A DNA stretch of 45,213 nt from Acinetobacter lwoffii (GTDB lineage Bacteria > Pseudomonadota > Gammaproteobacteria > Pseudomonadales > Moraxellaceae), in assembly GCF_024129735.1 (NCBI RefSeq), contig NZ_JAMXXK010000028.1:1-45213 (forward strand). The letters run 5' to 3'. Both the position numbers and the translations under genes were made by a program. Below, one piece after another: positions 35,544-45,125 of this stretch. The number at the start of each line of letters is the position of its first letter. Position 1 is the stretch's first letter. The notes below the pieces were generated by a model, which worked only from the letters and a program-made list of their open reading frames with translations, had not been told where the DNA came from and searched no databases.

Positions 35544-36749
35544 ATGGAAAAATCAGACAATAAGCATGCTATCGTCACGGTCGCCATCTGTTTTCTGATT
35601 GCGGTGATTGAAGGCTTAGATATTCAGGCAGCCGGAATTGCTGCTGCAGGTATTCGTGAGCATTTTGGTCTCGATAGTTCCCAGTTGGGTGTGTTTTTTA
35701 GTGCAGGGATTCTGGGTTTATTACCGGGTGCACTGGTTGGTGGCCGATTTGCGGACCGCATTGGCCGTAAGAAAGTCTTGATCTGGTCGACAGCAATATT
35801 TGCTGTATTTACCTTATGTACCGTCTGGGTCAATAGCTTTAACAGCTTGCTGGCAGTGCGTTTCCTGGCTGGAGCAGGTCTGGGCGGCGCGATGCCGATT
35901 CTGATTACACTTGCTTCTGAAGCAGTCTCTCCACAAAATCGTGGCCGTGCAGTAGGTTTGATGTACTGCGGTATGCCAGTCGGTGCAGCGATTTTATCTT
36001 TGGTTGCTGCGACTGAATTTGGTGCCAACTGGAAAAATGTTTTCTATCTTGGTGGCCTGTTACCGATTTTTGCCATTCCGCTGATGATGCTATTTTTGCC
36101 TGAATCGAAGGAATACCTGAAAGCACAGAACAAAACGGCTGCAGAACTTGCTGTTGCACCGCAGGGTTCATTCAAGGACTTGTTTAATTCGGACAACCTG
36201 TTACGTACGCTATGTATCTGGGTAAGCTACTTCTTTACCTTGATGGTGGTTTACATCATGTTGAGCTGGTTGCCATCATTGTTTATGGAACTCGGCTTCA
36301 CACGTAAAGATGGCTCAACCGCACAATTCTACTTCATGGTTACAGCGACCCTGGGTACGATTATTCTGGGTATGCTGACCGACCGCTGGAAGAAAGCCTA
36401 TGTGATCCTGTTGATGTACGGGGGCATTCTGGCAGGTCTACTGGCGCTGAATGGTGCAAGCTCGCTGAACCAGATGTATATGGCCGCCGCATTGGCCGGT
36501 GCCTTCGTGATTGGTTGTCAGGGTGTACTGTATGCCTTCGGTAGTATCGTTTATCCGACTGAAGTGCGTGGTACTGGTGTTGGTGTTGCGTCTGCAGTTG
36601 GCCGTATCGGTGCCATGCTGGGTCCAGTCATCGCCGGTCAGTTACTGACGGCAGGTTTTGGCGCTGCGGGGGTCATTACTGCTGCGATCCCATGTATCAT
36701 CATCTCTGCATTATGTATGCTGTTCCTGGTGAACCGCACTAAAGTGTAA
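35544..36749 (+). CDS. MFS transporter, aromatic acid:H+ symporter (AAHS) family
   Basis: A 401-residue transporter with 12 membrane segments. The conserved N-terminal pattern (EGLDIQAAGIAAAGIREHFGL with the Asp of helix 1) and GGRFADRIGRKKVLIWS (loop 2-3) are typical of AAHS proteins such as PcaK, BenK and MhpT. The second half has FAFGSIVYPTEVRGTGVG-like YAFGSIVYPTEVRGTG. It probably imports an aromatic acid. No catabolic genes adjoin. A TTG 18 bases upstream is in frame; AGGAT precedes the ATG at 35544. Confidence 0.9.
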   Translation: MEKSDNKHAIVTVAICFLIAVIEGLDIQAAGIAAAGIREHFGLDSSQLGVFFSAGILGLLPGALVGGRFADRIGRKKVLIWSTAIFAVFTLCTVWVNSFNSLLAVRFLAGAGLGGAMPILITLASEAVSPQNRGRAVGLMYCGMPVGAAILSLVAATEFGANWKNVFYLGGLLPIFAIPLMMLFLPESKEYLKAQNKTAAELAVAPQGSFKDLFNSDNLLRTLCIWVSYFFTLMVVYIMLSWLPSLFMELGFTRKDGSTAQFYFMVTATLGTIILGMLTDRWKKAYVILLMYGGILAGLLALNGASSLNQMYMAAALAGAFVIGCQGVLYAFGSIVYPTEVRGTGVGVASAVGRIGAMLGPVIAGQLLTAGFGAAGVITAAIPCIIISALCMLFLVNRTKV

Positions 36750-37057
36750 TGTTCCAAGATTTTAAAAAGCCTGCTTTTGCAGGCTTTTTTATTTTCAGAA
36801 TTTAAGAATTAAATATACTGTTTTCTAATTAGAAAGGCTCATCACTTTATATCTTAAAACTTATTTTTTGTAGAGATCTAGCTTGATACAAGCCCGGAAC
36901 TCATCTCATATTTGTCAAAAACAATGAATCTATTGATTTGCTCATATACACATGCCGAGAATACACAGTCATGCCATTTTTAGCAGCAGGGCTAAAAATC
37001 CTCGAGTATTTTGCGCTATGCTTGGGCATAAATCGAAATTTCAATGGATGAAAACAG
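36750..37057. other. Intergenic region between the AAHS transporter and pncA
   Basis: About 300 bp. It starts with the transporter terminator. The rest is AT-rich and must hold the pncA promoter. I see no small ORF or repeat that stands out. Confidence 0.5.
36764..36790 (+). terminator. Terminator of the AAHS transporter gene
   Basis: AAAAAGCCTGC, loop TTTT, GCAGGCTTTTT. Confidence 0.95.
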
Positions 37058-37687
37058 ATGCAGAATAATGTCGCTTTACTGGTCGTAGACGTACAAAGAG
37101 GATTTACCCCGGGAGGCAATCTGGCTGTAGCCAATGCTGACCAGATTATTCCAAATATTAATCTATTGGGGCAGCATTTTAAGCATATTATCCTGACCCA
37201 AGACTGGCATCCGGACAACCATATCTCTTTTGCAGACAACCATCCCGGCAAAGCAGCCTATAACAGCATTCAGCTGGATTATGGCAGTCAGGTTTTATGG
37301 CCAAAGCATTGCGTGCAAGGGACACGCGATGCCGAACTGCATCCGGATTTAAATTTACCGCAAGCACAACTCATCATTCGCAAGGGCTTTCATTCCCAGA
37401 TCGACAGTTACTCGGCCTTTATGGAAGCCGACCAGAAAACCACTACCGGTCTTGCTGGTTATCTGCGTGAACGTGGGATTGATACCGTATTTGTGGTCGG
37501 GATTGCTACGGACTTTTGTGTGGCCTGGACTGCAATCGATGCCTGCGAACTGGGCTTTAAGACCTATGTGATTGCCGATGCCACCAAGGGCATTGACCTG
37601 AATGGTTCCTTGCAACATGCCTGGCAGGATATGCTGTCGCATGGCGTAAAACGTATCTATGTGAAAGATATTGTTCAAGCTGCTTAA
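37058..37687 (+). CDS. pncA: Nicotinamidase
   Basis: A 209-residue isochorismatase-like hydrolase that converts nicotinamide to nicotinate for NAD salvage. The catalytic triad is Asp11 (VVDVQ), Lys109 (IIRKG) and Cys154 (ATDFC). The metal-binding Asp49 and His51 are in TQDWHPDNH. Also LWPKHCVQGT is typical of PncA. It complements the de novo gene nadC in the same window. A hairpin follows. Confidence 0.96.
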   Translation: MQNNVALLVVDVQRGFTPGGNLAVANADQIIPNINLLGQHFKHIILTQDWHPDNHISFADNHPGKAAYNSIQLDYGSQVLWPKHCVQGTRDAELHPDLNLPQAQLIIRKGFHSQIDSYSAFMEADQKTTTGLAGYLRERGIDTVFVVGIATDFCVAWTAIDACELGFKTYVIADATKGIDLNGSLQHAWQDMLSHGVKRIYVKDIVQAA

Positions 37688-37751
37688 AAAGCTGGATAGG
37701 GATAGAATTTAAATATTCCTTTGATCTTATTTATATTTAAATATAAAAAAT

Positions 37752-37776
37752 CAGGCATCAACGTGTGCCTGTTTTA
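37752..37776 (+). terminator. Putative terminator of pncA
   Basis: CAGGCA, short loop, TGCCTG then TTTTATC. It rules out the GTG at 37765 as start of the next gene. Confidence 0.7.
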
Positions 37777-37806
37777 TCTTGCTTTTTCTCCCTTAATGTC
37801 ACCTGG

Positions 37807-38763
37807 ATGAAACCCATGTCAGCCTTGCTCCAGTTTAGCCAATTTGTCCAAAAAACCTTTGCTTTATGGGTGGTCCTTTTTTCCGGCATTGCCTTGATGA
37901 TCCCCGAGGCTTTTGTGTGGTTACGGGCTTATATTCCGTGGATGTTGGGCATCATTATGTTCGGCATGGGTATGACCATGACGATAGGTGATTTTAAAAG
38001 TGTCTTGCAAAGTCCGAAGGCAGTAGCGATTGGCGTCGTCGCCCAGTTTATGGTGATGCCGAGCTTGGCCTTTTTGCTGTGCAAGCTGTTCCAGCTGCCA
38101 CCAGAGATTGCGATCGGGGTAATCTTGGTGGGTTGCTGTCCGGGCGGAACTGCATCCAATGTGATTACCTATATGGCCAAGGGCAATACTGCCTTGTCGG
38201 TCGCCTGTACCTCGGTTTCGACTTTACTGGCGCCCATTTTAACTCCGGCCATTTTCTATATGTTGGCCAGTCAGTGGATTGAGATCAATGCCTGGTCGAT
38301 GCTGGTGTCGATCTTACAGGTGGTGTTATTCCCAATTATTCTGGGCTTAATCGTACGGGCGCTACTCAAGCAAAAAGTCACGGCCTATATTCAGGTCATG
38401 CCGTTGATTTCTGTGATTGCGATTGTGGCAATTGTCGCGGCGATTATTGCCGGCAGTAAAGCCCAGATTCTGGAGTCTGGGTTAATGATTTTAGGAATCG
38501 TGGCCTTACACAATGGTATGGGCTATTTACTGGGTTATTGGGCCAGTCGTATATTTCACTTGGCAGAAATAGACTGTCGTGCAGTATCCATTGAAGTCGG
38601 TATGCAGAATTCTGGTCTGGGTGTGGCTTTGGCGGCGACCCATTTTGCTGCATCTCCAATGACAGCTTTGCCAAGCGCCATTTTTAGCCTGTGGCATAAT
38701 ATTTCAGGGCCAGCTTTAGCCACTTATTGGGCTGCCAGACAAACTGAAAAAACAGACACCTAA
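37807..38763 (+). CDS. Bile acid:sodium symporter family (BASS) transporter
   Basis: About 318 residues with about ten membrane segments. MFGMGMTMTIGDF, VGCCPGGTASNVITYMAKGNTALSVACTSVSTLLAPILTP and IEVGMQNSGLGVALAATHF are typical of bacterial SBF/BASS proteins (compare PanS of Salmonella). The substrate is unknown; ketopantoate, pantoate or other organic anions are possible. ATGs at 37807 and 37816 are both plausible starts and neither has a strong ribosome-binding site. Confidence 0.85.
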   Translation: MKPMSALLQFSQFVQKTFALWVVLFSGIALMIPEAFVWLRAYIPWMLGIIMFGMGMTMTIGDFKSVLQSPKAVAIGVVAQFMVMPSLAFLLCKLFQLPPEIAIGVILVGCCPGGTASNVITYMAKGNTALSVACTSVSTLLAPILTPAIFYMLASQWIEINAWSMLVSILQVVLFPIILGLIVRALLKQKVTAYIQVMPLISVIAIVAIVAAIIAGSKAQILESGLMILGIVALHNGMGYLLGYWASRIFHLAEIDCRAVSIEVGMQNSGLGVALAATHFAASPMTALPSAIFSLWHNISGPALATYWAARQTEKTDT

Positions 38764-38855
38764 TTGCAGTTTGATGACAGCGCGCAACAAGCCAGAGGAT
38801 GATTTTTTATAATGTGAAGAAATTAAAATATTAATCTATATAGATTTATCAAGCT

Positions 38856-38873
38856 TTGTAACATAAGTGTCAT
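38856..38873 (+). promoter_or_regulatory. Putative Pho box of ppk1
   Basis: TTGTAAC-ATAA-GTGTCAT compares with the PhoB site CTGTCAT-N4-CTGTCAT in 10 of 14 positions. It ends 10 bp before TAAGAT (38884-38889), a likely -10 box, which is the usual distance for a PhoB-activated promoter. ppk1 starts 53 bp further on. Confidence 0.5.
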
Positions 38874-38941
38874 AAAGTCTGCCTAAGATCGCCCCTCAAT
38901 GATGTGAAACAACAGACTGTAATCAGCAGCATTGAGAGGGC

Positions 38942-41005
38942 ATGGAACAATTTCAGCATTCGTCAGCGACCTATTTTAATCGGGAACTTTCCTTATTTGA
39001 ATTTCAGCGTCGTGTCTTGGCACAAGCACTCGATCCGAATTTACCGATTTTAGAGCGCTTAAACTTCCTGATTATTTTTTCCCGTAACCTGGATGAGTTC
39101 TTTGAAATCAGGATTGCCGGGCTGATGAAACAGCAAGACCTGAATGCGACTACCCGGACGCCTGATGCTGTACCTACCGAGCTGATTCTACAAGAACTGT
39201 CCCAGTCCATTCATGCCACAGTTAACAAACAGTATGAGGTTCTGAATCATGCAATTTTGCCTGAACTTCAGGCGCAGGGTATTCAGTTTCTTCAATATCA
39301 GGATCTTCTGGAAAAACACAAGGCCTGGATTGCAGCCTTTTTTGCCAAAGAAGTGCAACCGGTACTGACCCCGATCAGTCTGGATCCTTCACATCCTTTT
39401 CCACGTTTGGTGAATAAAAGTCTGAACTTTATTATCAGCTTGGAAGGTAAAGATGCCTTTGGCCGTGAAATCGAGATGGCAATTGTGCCGGCACCCCGTT
39501 CTTTACCGTGCCTGATTAAAATTCCGGAAGACGTTGCCGGAAATAATACCACCCAGATTTTTCTGACTGCGATCATCCAGCAGCATATCAGTGATTTGTT
39601 TCCCGGCATGAAAGCGACCGGATGTTATGCCTTTCGGGTCACCCGCAATGCCGATCTGGTACTGTCGGAAGATGTCGATGATCTGGCCGTGGCCTTAAAA
39701 GACGAACTGTGTTCGCGCCGCTTTGGTCGTGCAGTACGTCTGGAAATTGAAAATGACTCTCCACAGAACATCATCGACTATTTGCTGGATGAATTTGATC
39801 TAACGGAACAGGAGTTGTACCGGATAGATGGACCGATCAATTTGTCCCGTCTGAGTACCAGCTTTGAGCGTCCAGAATTAAAGTATCCGCATTTCAGTCC
39901 GGTCATTCCGAAAATTTTCCGTAAACAGAAAAGCATTTTTGAAATTTTAAAGGCACAGGATGTGCTGCTGCATCATCCTTTTGATTCATTCCAGCCGGTG
40001 ATTACTTTACTGCGCGAAGCGGCTAAGGATCCGGCGGTGCTGGCGATCAAGCAGACGCTGTACCGTAGTGGGCCGGACTCGGAAATAGTCCAGGTGCTGG
40101 CAGAAGCCGCACGTAATGGCAAGGAAGTCACGGCCGTGATTGAATTGCGGGCGCGTTTCGATGAAGAATCCAATATTATGGTGGCCAATATCCTGCAAGA
40201 AGCCGGGGCAGTGGTGGTCTATGGCATCGTCGGTTATAAGACCCATGCCAAAATGATTCTGATCGTCCGGCGTGAAAATCAGGAATTACTGCGTTATGCG
40301 CATTTGGGCACCGGAAACTATCATGCCGGTAATGCCCGAATGTACACCGATTACGGCCTGATGACCACACAGCCGGATATCTGTGAAGATGTGCACCGCA
40401 TGTTCCAGGAATTGACCGGCATGGGGAAAATGGCCAAACTGAAAGCCTTGCTGCATGCACCGTTTACCCTGCATAGCGAACTGCTGAAACTGATTGACCA
40501 GGAAAAGGCATTTGCTCTGGCTGGCAAAGCCGCCCATATCATCATCAAAGTGAATGCGCTTACCGAACCGCAATTGATTGCTGCCTTATATCAGGCTTCG
40601 CAGGCTGGGGTAAAAATTGACCTGATTGTGCGTTCAATCTGCTGTCTGATTCCACAAGTTACCGGTATGTCTGAAAATATCCAGGTCCGTTCAATCGTAG
40701 GACGTTTCCTGGAACATACCCGGGTCTATTATTTTGAGCATGGCGGCGCCAAGAAACTGTATTGTGCCAGTGCCGACTGGATGGGGCGCAACCTGTTTTC
40801 CCGGGTGGAAACCTGTTTCCCGGTGCTGGATCCAGAGCTGAAAAAACGGATTTATAAAGATGGCCTGATTAGCTATTTAAAAGATTGTCAAAATGCATGG
40901 GAGTTAGATGCCGATGGTCAGTGGCATAAAGTCCCTTGTCAGTATCCGGCCCAGCCTTATAATGCCCAGCAATATCTGCTGGAACAAAAACAGTTAAAAA
41001 TTTAA
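38942..41005 (+). CDS. ppk1: Polyphosphate kinase 1
   Basis: A 687-residue PPK1 that makes long-chain polyphosphate from ATP. The autophosphorylated His435 (YKTHAKM) and the second essential His592 ([13 protein letters not shown]) both fall at the same numbers as in E. coli. [15 protein letters not shown] at the start and [16 protein letters not shown] are also conserved. No ppx gene adjoins. A Pho-box-like site lies upstream. Confidence 0.97.
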   Translation: MEQFQHSSATYFNRELSLFEFQRRVLAQALDPNLPILERLNFLIIFSRNLDEFFEIRIAGLMKQQDLNATTRTPDAVPTELILQELSQSIHATVNKQYEVLNHAILPELQAQGIQFLQYQDLLEKHKAWIAAFFAKEVQPVLTPISLDPSHPFPRLVNKSLNFIISLEGKDAFGREIEMAIVPAPRSLPCLIKIPEDVAGNNTTQIFLTAIIQQHISDLFPGMKATGCYAFRVTRNADLVLSEDVDDLAVALKDELCSRRFGRAVRLEIENDSPQNIIDYLLDEFDLTEQELYRIDGPINLSRLSTSFERPELKYPHFSPVIPKIFRKQKSIFEILKAQDVLLHHPFDSFQPVITLLREAAKDPAVLAIKQTLYRSGPDSEIVQVLAEAARNGKEVTAVIELRARFDEESNIMVANILQEAGAVVVYGIVGYKTHAKMILIVRRENQELLRYAHLGTGNYHAGNARMYTDYGLMTTQPDICEDVHRMFQELTGMGKMAKLKALLHAPFTLHSELLKLIDQEKAFALAGKAAHIIIKVNALTEPQLIAALYQASQAGVKIDLIVRSICCLIPQVTGMSENIQVRSIVGRFLEHTRVYYFEHGGAKKLYCASADWMGRNLFSRVETCFPVLDPELKKRIYKDGLISYLKDCQNAWELDADGQWHKVPCQYPAQPYNAQQYLLEQKQLKI

Positions 41006-41048
41006 AGGGTAGGCCAAGATACGCTGGCGTATTTGTTTTGTACCCATC

Positions 41049-41078
41049 AAAAAGCCGGATATTGAATCCGGCTTTTTT
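41049..41078 (+). terminator. Bidirectional terminator after ppk1
   Basis: AAAAGCCGGAT, loop ATTGA, ATCCGGCTTTT with T runs on both strands. It serves ppk1 and the convergent YtjB-like gene. Confidence 0.94.
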
Positions 41079-41099
41079 AATTGCAATATTCAGTGATAT

Positions 41100-42371
41100 T
41101 TATGAGGCTTTGGACTGTTTGGATTTTAGAATTTCGGTTCTAAAAGTCTGTGCCAGCTCGGCGCTTTCAGCATCCATCCCATTCACCACAAAAGCATGAC
41201 GGGTCAGGACATTGGTTGGATTCGGCATGCTGACCAGCTGGAAGTGATCACTCACATCTTTCAGCAAGGTGTTCGGTACATGTAAGGCACTTTCTTTCGC
41301 GACCAGATGCTGAGTCAGGCGCTCAGCGGCCTGTACCGAGCTGAGCTGCATCTCCTCGACTTTAGAAGCAATCGCGCTGCGGGTTTGTAGCACAAAACGT
41401 TTTTCTTCACGATAGCGTTTATACAGGACTTCCGAAAGCAGCTGGAACACAGCATTGATCATAGTCAGGCAAGCCAAGGCATTCGGTTTGTCTGCCGCGA
41501 TACTGATGGTGGCACCTTTTTCATCAAATTTATGTACGGTACAAATATCAGAACTATTCAACTTATAGCGTTGCACACAGAGTTCGGTGGCTTTATTCAG
41601 AAAAATCTGGCAAAGATTGAAATAAGGCACCGAAACGGTTTTATTCACGCTATCCAGTAACTGTTTTGGATCGTAGAACTGGATGTTTAAGCTCAGGCTA
41701 TCGCTCTCCAGTACCGCCGGCTTATGTTCTTTTTCTTTGGCTTTGTTTTTCACTGCCTGTTGGGCTTGGGCAATCGCCAGTGCCGCATTATGCTTTTCCT
41801 GTTCCAATGCCTGGGTCAGGGTCTGAATCTCGAATTTCAGCCGCGATTCGTTATTGATGCGCGCCAGATATTCGGTGCGGCTTGGACGTGCCACAGCACG
41901 ATAAGCGACCCAGAGCAGACCATGAATGATGAACGAGAACAGAATTGCCAGCCATTGTGTCCGCAGAATTTCACCAATACTTGGTTCAATCAGAGTGATT
42001 TCAATCACACCGACTTTTTTCTCATTTTGCAGCGCATCACGGACAAAAACTTCACCCTCGCGGGTTTTGGTCAGTCCGCCAGTGGCTAAAACCTGAGCTT
42101 TCGCATCTAGAATCCGGATGGAAGCGACACTTGGATTGGTGGCATAACGATTTGCCAGCAACGCCAGAGAAACGCGGTTGGGTGGTTCAAGCTCAGACAG
42201 GCTGTCTGTCACCAGTTGACTGGTGATCAGCTGTCCCTGATTGGCACGGTTTTCATTCAGTTGGTGAGTGGTTGCCAATACCAGTAAAAAGGTATGCAGA
42301 GCAAAACTTACAATCAATAGGCTAGCAAATAGCCCTTGTCTAGGCGCATTCAACGTAAACTTCCAAGGCAA
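41100..42371 (-). CDS. YtjB/SMP-type membrane protein, non-ATG start
   Basis: About 420 residues. A membrane helix at about residues 14-33, an extracytoplasmic region (about 35-135), a second helix (about 138-157), then a coiled coil rich in Ala, Gln and Lys (about 175-215) and a cytoplasmic domain. Its position divergent from serB and its two-helix layout match the YtjB/SMP (AhpA) family. The function is not known. No in-frame ATG exists near the N-terminus: TTG at 42371 gives the longest form and TTG at 42353, with GGAAG six bases upstream, may be the true start. An in-frame stop lies just upstream. Confidence 0.78.
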   Translation of the reverse strand: MPWKFTLNAPRQGLFASLLIVSFALHTFLLVLATTHQLNENRANQGQLITSQLVTDSLSELEPPNRVSLALLANRYATNPSVASIRILDAKAQVLATGGLTKTREGEVFVRDALQNEKKVGVIEITLIEPSIGEILRTQWLAILFSFIIHGLLWVAYRAVARPSRTEYLARINNESRLKFEIQTLTQALEQEKHNAALAIAQAQQAVKNKAKEKEHKPAVLESDSLSLNIQFYDPKQLLDSVNKTVSVPYFNLCQIFLNKATELCVQRYKLNSSDICTVHKFDEKGATISIAADKPNALACLTMINAVFQLLSEVLYKRYREEKRFVLQTRSAIASKVEEMQLSSVQAAERLTQHLVAKESALHVPNTLLKDVSDHFQLVSMPNPTNVLTRHAFVVNGMDAESAELAQTFRTEILKSKQSKAS

Positions 42372-42430
42372 TTCTGTTCAATTTCGATTATGATTCTAAC
42401 AATAGTTGTAGCTCAGACCCGAGTCAATTC

Positions 42431-43651
42431 ATGCGAGAAATCATTCTTATATCATTCTTAGGACCTGACCAGCCTAATCAATTTACACGATTAATGCAGG
42501 TTTTGTCCGCCCATTCCTTACAGATTTTAGATGTAGGGCAAGCGGTTATTCATAATCAGTTAACCTTAGGTATTGTTGTAGCCTCTGAAGACCAGACAGC
42601 GACAGCATTAGCCATGAAGGAGATCCTGATTCTAGCACATGATATCGGGTTAACTGTGCGCTTTAAACCGATCTCTGCGACTGAATATGATCAGTGGGTC
42701 AAAGAGGGTGGACGCACACGTTATATCGTAACGGCATTGGCCCCTGAATTAAATGCCTCTCATCTGCAAGCCGTGACCCAGATTGTCTCGGGTCAGGGCT
42801 TTAATATTGAAACCGTGACCCGTCTGTCTGGCCGCCCCATTTTAGATGGCCAGAGCGCAGGGCCAAAACGTGCCTGTGTCCAGTTCGGTTTAAGTGGACA
42901 AATGCTAGATGCAGCTGCCATGCGTGAGGCCTGTTTGCGTTTATCCACTGAACTTAATGTCGATGTCGCGGTACAGGAAGATAATGCCTATCGCCGTAAC
43001 CGCCGTCTGGTTTGCTTTGATATGGACTCGACCCTGATCGAGCAGGAAGTCATTGACGAACTGGCAATTGAAGCCGGTGTTGGTGAGCAGGTCGCAGAAA
43101 TTACCGAACGTGCCATGCAAGGCGAGTTGGACTTCCAGCAAAGCTTCCGTGCGCGTGTCGCCTTGTTAAAAGGCATGGACGCATCGGTACTTCCGAAAAT
43201 TGCCGAGCGCCTGACCATTACCGAAGGGGCTGAACGCCTGATTTCGACTTTAAAAGCATTGGGTTACCGTACCGCAATCCTTTCAGGTGGTTTTCAGTAT
43301 TTTGCGGAATATCTGCAAACTAAACTGGATATTGATGAAGTGCATGCCAACGCGCTCGATGTGCAGGATGGGGTCGTTACCGGTGAAGTCAAAGGCCATA
43401 TCGTCGATGGCGCACGCAAAGCCTTCTTGCTCGGTGAAATCGCGCAAGAGATGGGAATTTCCCTGGAACAAACCATCGCAGTCGGTGATGGCGCCAATGA
43501 CTTGCCAATGTTATCCATTGCAGGACTCGGTGTGGCTTTCCGTGCCAAACCATTGGTACGCCAAAATGCCAATCAGGCGATTTCTAGCGTCGGTCTGGAT
43601 GGGGTGCTGTATCTGCTCGGCGTACATGATAAAGACCTGAACCGTGCATAA
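42431..43651 (+). CDS. serB: Phosphoserine phosphatase
   Basis: A 406-residue SerB with an N-terminal pair of ACT-like domains (about 1-180) and a C-terminal HAD domain. Motif I is FDMDSTL with nucleophile Asp197, motif II ILSGG, motif IV AVGDGANDLPML. It makes serine from phosphoserine, the last step of the pathway. It is longer than E. coli SerB (322) because of the doubled ACT part, a feature shared with Pseudomonas and mycobacteria. It has its own terminator. Confidence 0.95.
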   Translation: MREIILISFLGPDQPNQFTRLMQVLSAHSLQILDVGQAVIHNQLTLGIVVASEDQTATALAMKEILILAHDIGLTVRFKPISATEYDQWVKEGGRTRYIVTALAPELNASHLQAVTQIVSGQGFNIETVTRLSGRPILDGQSAGPKRACVQFGLSGQMLDAAAMREACLRLSTELNVDVAVQEDNAYRRNRRLVCFDMDSTLIEQEVIDELAIEAGVGEQVAEITERAMQGELDFQQSFRARVALLKGMDASVLPKIAERLTITEGAERLISTLKALGYRTAILSGGFQYFAEYLQTKLDIDEVHANALDVQDGVVTGEVKGHIVDGARKAFLLGEIAQEMGISLEQTIAVGDGANDLPMLSIAGLGVAFRAKPLVRQNANQAISSVGLDGVLYLLGVHDKDLNRA

Positions 43652-44065
43652 GTACAGGCTTTGATTGATTTTAAATGCGACCTTTGGGTCGCGTTTTTTA
43701 TTGCTTATGATGTGAGTGATATAAGGAATAGCTGAAATATGGCTACAAAAACATCGATCATCTTAAACGGAAAAATAATTTTTTCACTTAAAAAAACTAC
43801 TGATAATTTTGTAATGACACGCCAACATTGGCGCAGTCATTGATCCACAAAAATGTGAAAAGCAAAAAATGTAATGACAATATAATATCGCGACAAAGTA
43901 TGTCGTTAGGCTGGATGACAGGACTTTTTTTATGCAAAAAACTCAGCATAATGCAGGCATAGAGATACAAATCAACAGATTCCACTTTATTGATTTAACG
44001 AAATTCAATAGATAGAAGCGTTGCAATATCAAGCGGAAACTATCTATCTGGATGGAGGGGGTTAT
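43652..44065. other. Intergenic region of about 410 bp
   Basis: It begins with the serB terminator. The sequence TGTAATGACA is found twice about 60 bp apart (near 43810 and 43870). A TATAAT follows the second copy (about 43883) and could be the -10 box of the next gene. A 27-codon ORF at 43932-44015 is likely chance. Confidence 0.45.
43673..43699 (+). terminator. Terminator of serB
   Basis: GCGACC, loop TTTG, GGTCGC followed by GTTTTTTA. Confidence 0.92.
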
Positions 44066-44401
44066 ATGGTAACAGCGAATTTAGCAACGATTGTGGGCTT
44101 CAGTTTAGTCGCTGTAGCTGTGCTTGCTGTGTTCTTCTCGCCTTATCGTCGCTGGTTAAGCTTTATGGCGGCCGGGATGCTGGTATGGGGCCTGATCGAG
44201 GTGATTCGTGTAGGAACTCAAACCTGGTTTGAGCTACCAATGACGTATAGTTACCTGAGCGCGTTAACTGCGGTCATGATGGTCGTGACTGGCCTGTTGT
44301 TGCGTGAAGATCGTCGTGCTGAGCGTGCTTTGGCAAAACGCCGTTGCATCGAACATACGCCGGTGTATGAAGACGACCAGCAGCAGCTTTCAAGCCGTTA
44401 A
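44066..44401 (+). CDS. Small membrane protein, 111 residues
   Basis: Three hydrophobic segments (LATIVGFSLVAVAVLAVFF, WLSFMAAGMLVWGLIEVI, YLSALTAVMMVVTGLLL) followed by a charged cytoplasmic tail (REDRRAERALAKRRC). I do not recognise the family. The ORF is open 45 bases upstream, but GGAGGGGG just before the ATG at 44066 fixes the start. Confidence 0.78.
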   Translation: MVTANLATIVGFSLVAVAVLAVFFSPYRRWLSFMAAGMLVWGLIEVIRVGTQTWFELPMTYSYLSALTAVMMVVTGLLLREDRRAERALAKRRCIEHTPVYEDDQQQLSSR

Positions 44402-44418
44402 TTCTACAAGTTGCAATG

Positions 44419-44446
44419 AAAAAAATGCACCCATGGGTGCATTTTT
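44419..44446 (+). terminator. Terminator of the 111-residue membrane protein gene
   Basis: AAAAATGCACC, loop CAT, GGGTGCATTTTT. Confidence 0.94.
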
Positions 44447-44542
44447 CAATTTGGAAATATGATACAAACTGCATAATCCACCTAGCCCAGAACTATGCTA
44501 GGATATTTGTCAATTTTCGTACAATTAGAATAGGCATTCTCC

Positions 44543-45022
44543 ATGAAACTGTCGTCCATTCCTGTGTTAAAACTTCCTCTGGTTGACCTCAGTACTGATC
44601 CACTTGATTTGCTGGTCGCAGGTCTTGCGTTACGTATGAAGCAGTTAGCACGTACTAGCCCGAAATTTATTGAATTGGTACATGAACGCCAGTTCCGTAT
44701 CCAAATCGGAACAGATGAGGGAATGGCACGTCAGATCGTTGTGAATAATGGTCATATCGATACTGTTTCAGGTGATGCAGAAAAAGCTGATTTTGTACTG
44801 CAATTTGCTGACAGTGAACAGGGTGTAAAAACATTGCTTAAAGGTGATCCAACTGCATTCATGACTGGTATGCAAAGTGGCACGATTAAAATGGAAGGCG
44901 ATTTTGGTCTGCTGGTCTGGTTTAACCAGGTCGCGAAAATGATTCCGCCTAAACTGCCAAAACCGGTCAAAGAAAAAGTGAAAATGGCACGTCAGTTTAT
45001 TAAAGAGAAAACTGGTAAATAA
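44543..45022 (+). CDS. SCP2 sterol-binding domain protein
   Basis: A 159-residue protein with an SCP2-like lipid-binding fold. The central part (DFVLQFADSEQGVKTLLKGDPTAFMTGMQSGTIKMEGDFGLLVWFNQ) is typical of the domain, including the conserved GKLKIEGD-type strand (here GTIKMEGD). It is a probable cytoplasmic lipid or acyl-CoA carrier. The C-terminus is Lys-rich (PKLPKPVKEKVKMARQFIKEKTGK). The role is unknown. Confidence 0.85.
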   Translation: MKLSSIPVLKLPLVDLSTDPLDLLVAGLALRMKQLARTSPKFIELVHERQFRIQIGTDEGMARQIVVNNGHIDTVSGDAEKADFVLQFADSEQGVKTLLKGDPTAFMTGMQSGTIKMEGDFGLLVWFNQVAKMIPPKLPKPVKEKVKMARQFIKEKTGK

Positions 45023-45025
45023 GTT

Positions 45026-45102
45026 AAAAATCTTTCATCCAACCTTTTCTTTCTCCCTTTGGGAGAAACACAAAGAGGGGGGTGAAAGGATGAAAGATTT
45101 TT
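45026..45102. repeat. Palindromic intergenic element
   Basis: A 15-bp perfect inverted repeat (AAAAATCTTTCATCC at 45026-45040 with GGATGAAAGATTTTT at 45088-45102) encloses a second hairpin (TTTCTCCC at 45050-45057 with GGGAGAAA at 45061-45068). It begins 4 bases after the SCP2 stop. It could serve as a terminator. Its form is that of a small repeat element, which only a genome search can tell. Confidence 0.65.
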
Positions 45103-45125
45103 AAAAGAAAAAGCCCTCATTAGAG

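Noticed and set aside
35624..36028. A 134-codon open frame opposite the AAHS transporter gene.
   Set aside because: It is a shadow of the transporter frame: no ribosome-binding site, no recognisable domain, low-complexity Ala/Pro/Lys composition.
40007..40573. Several 70-95-codon frames on the minus strand within ppk1.
   Set aside because: Antisense shadows of a highly conserved gene, with no start signals.
43797..43985. A 62-codon minus-strand frame between serB and the small membrane protein gene.
   Set aside because: Composition is irregular, there is no ribosome-binding site and it covers the likely promoter of the next gene.
43932..44015. A 27-codon ORF (MQKTQHNAG...) before the 111-residue membrane protein gene, with AGGA upstream.
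   Set aside because: Too short, weak spacing, no family and no clear leader-peptide features.
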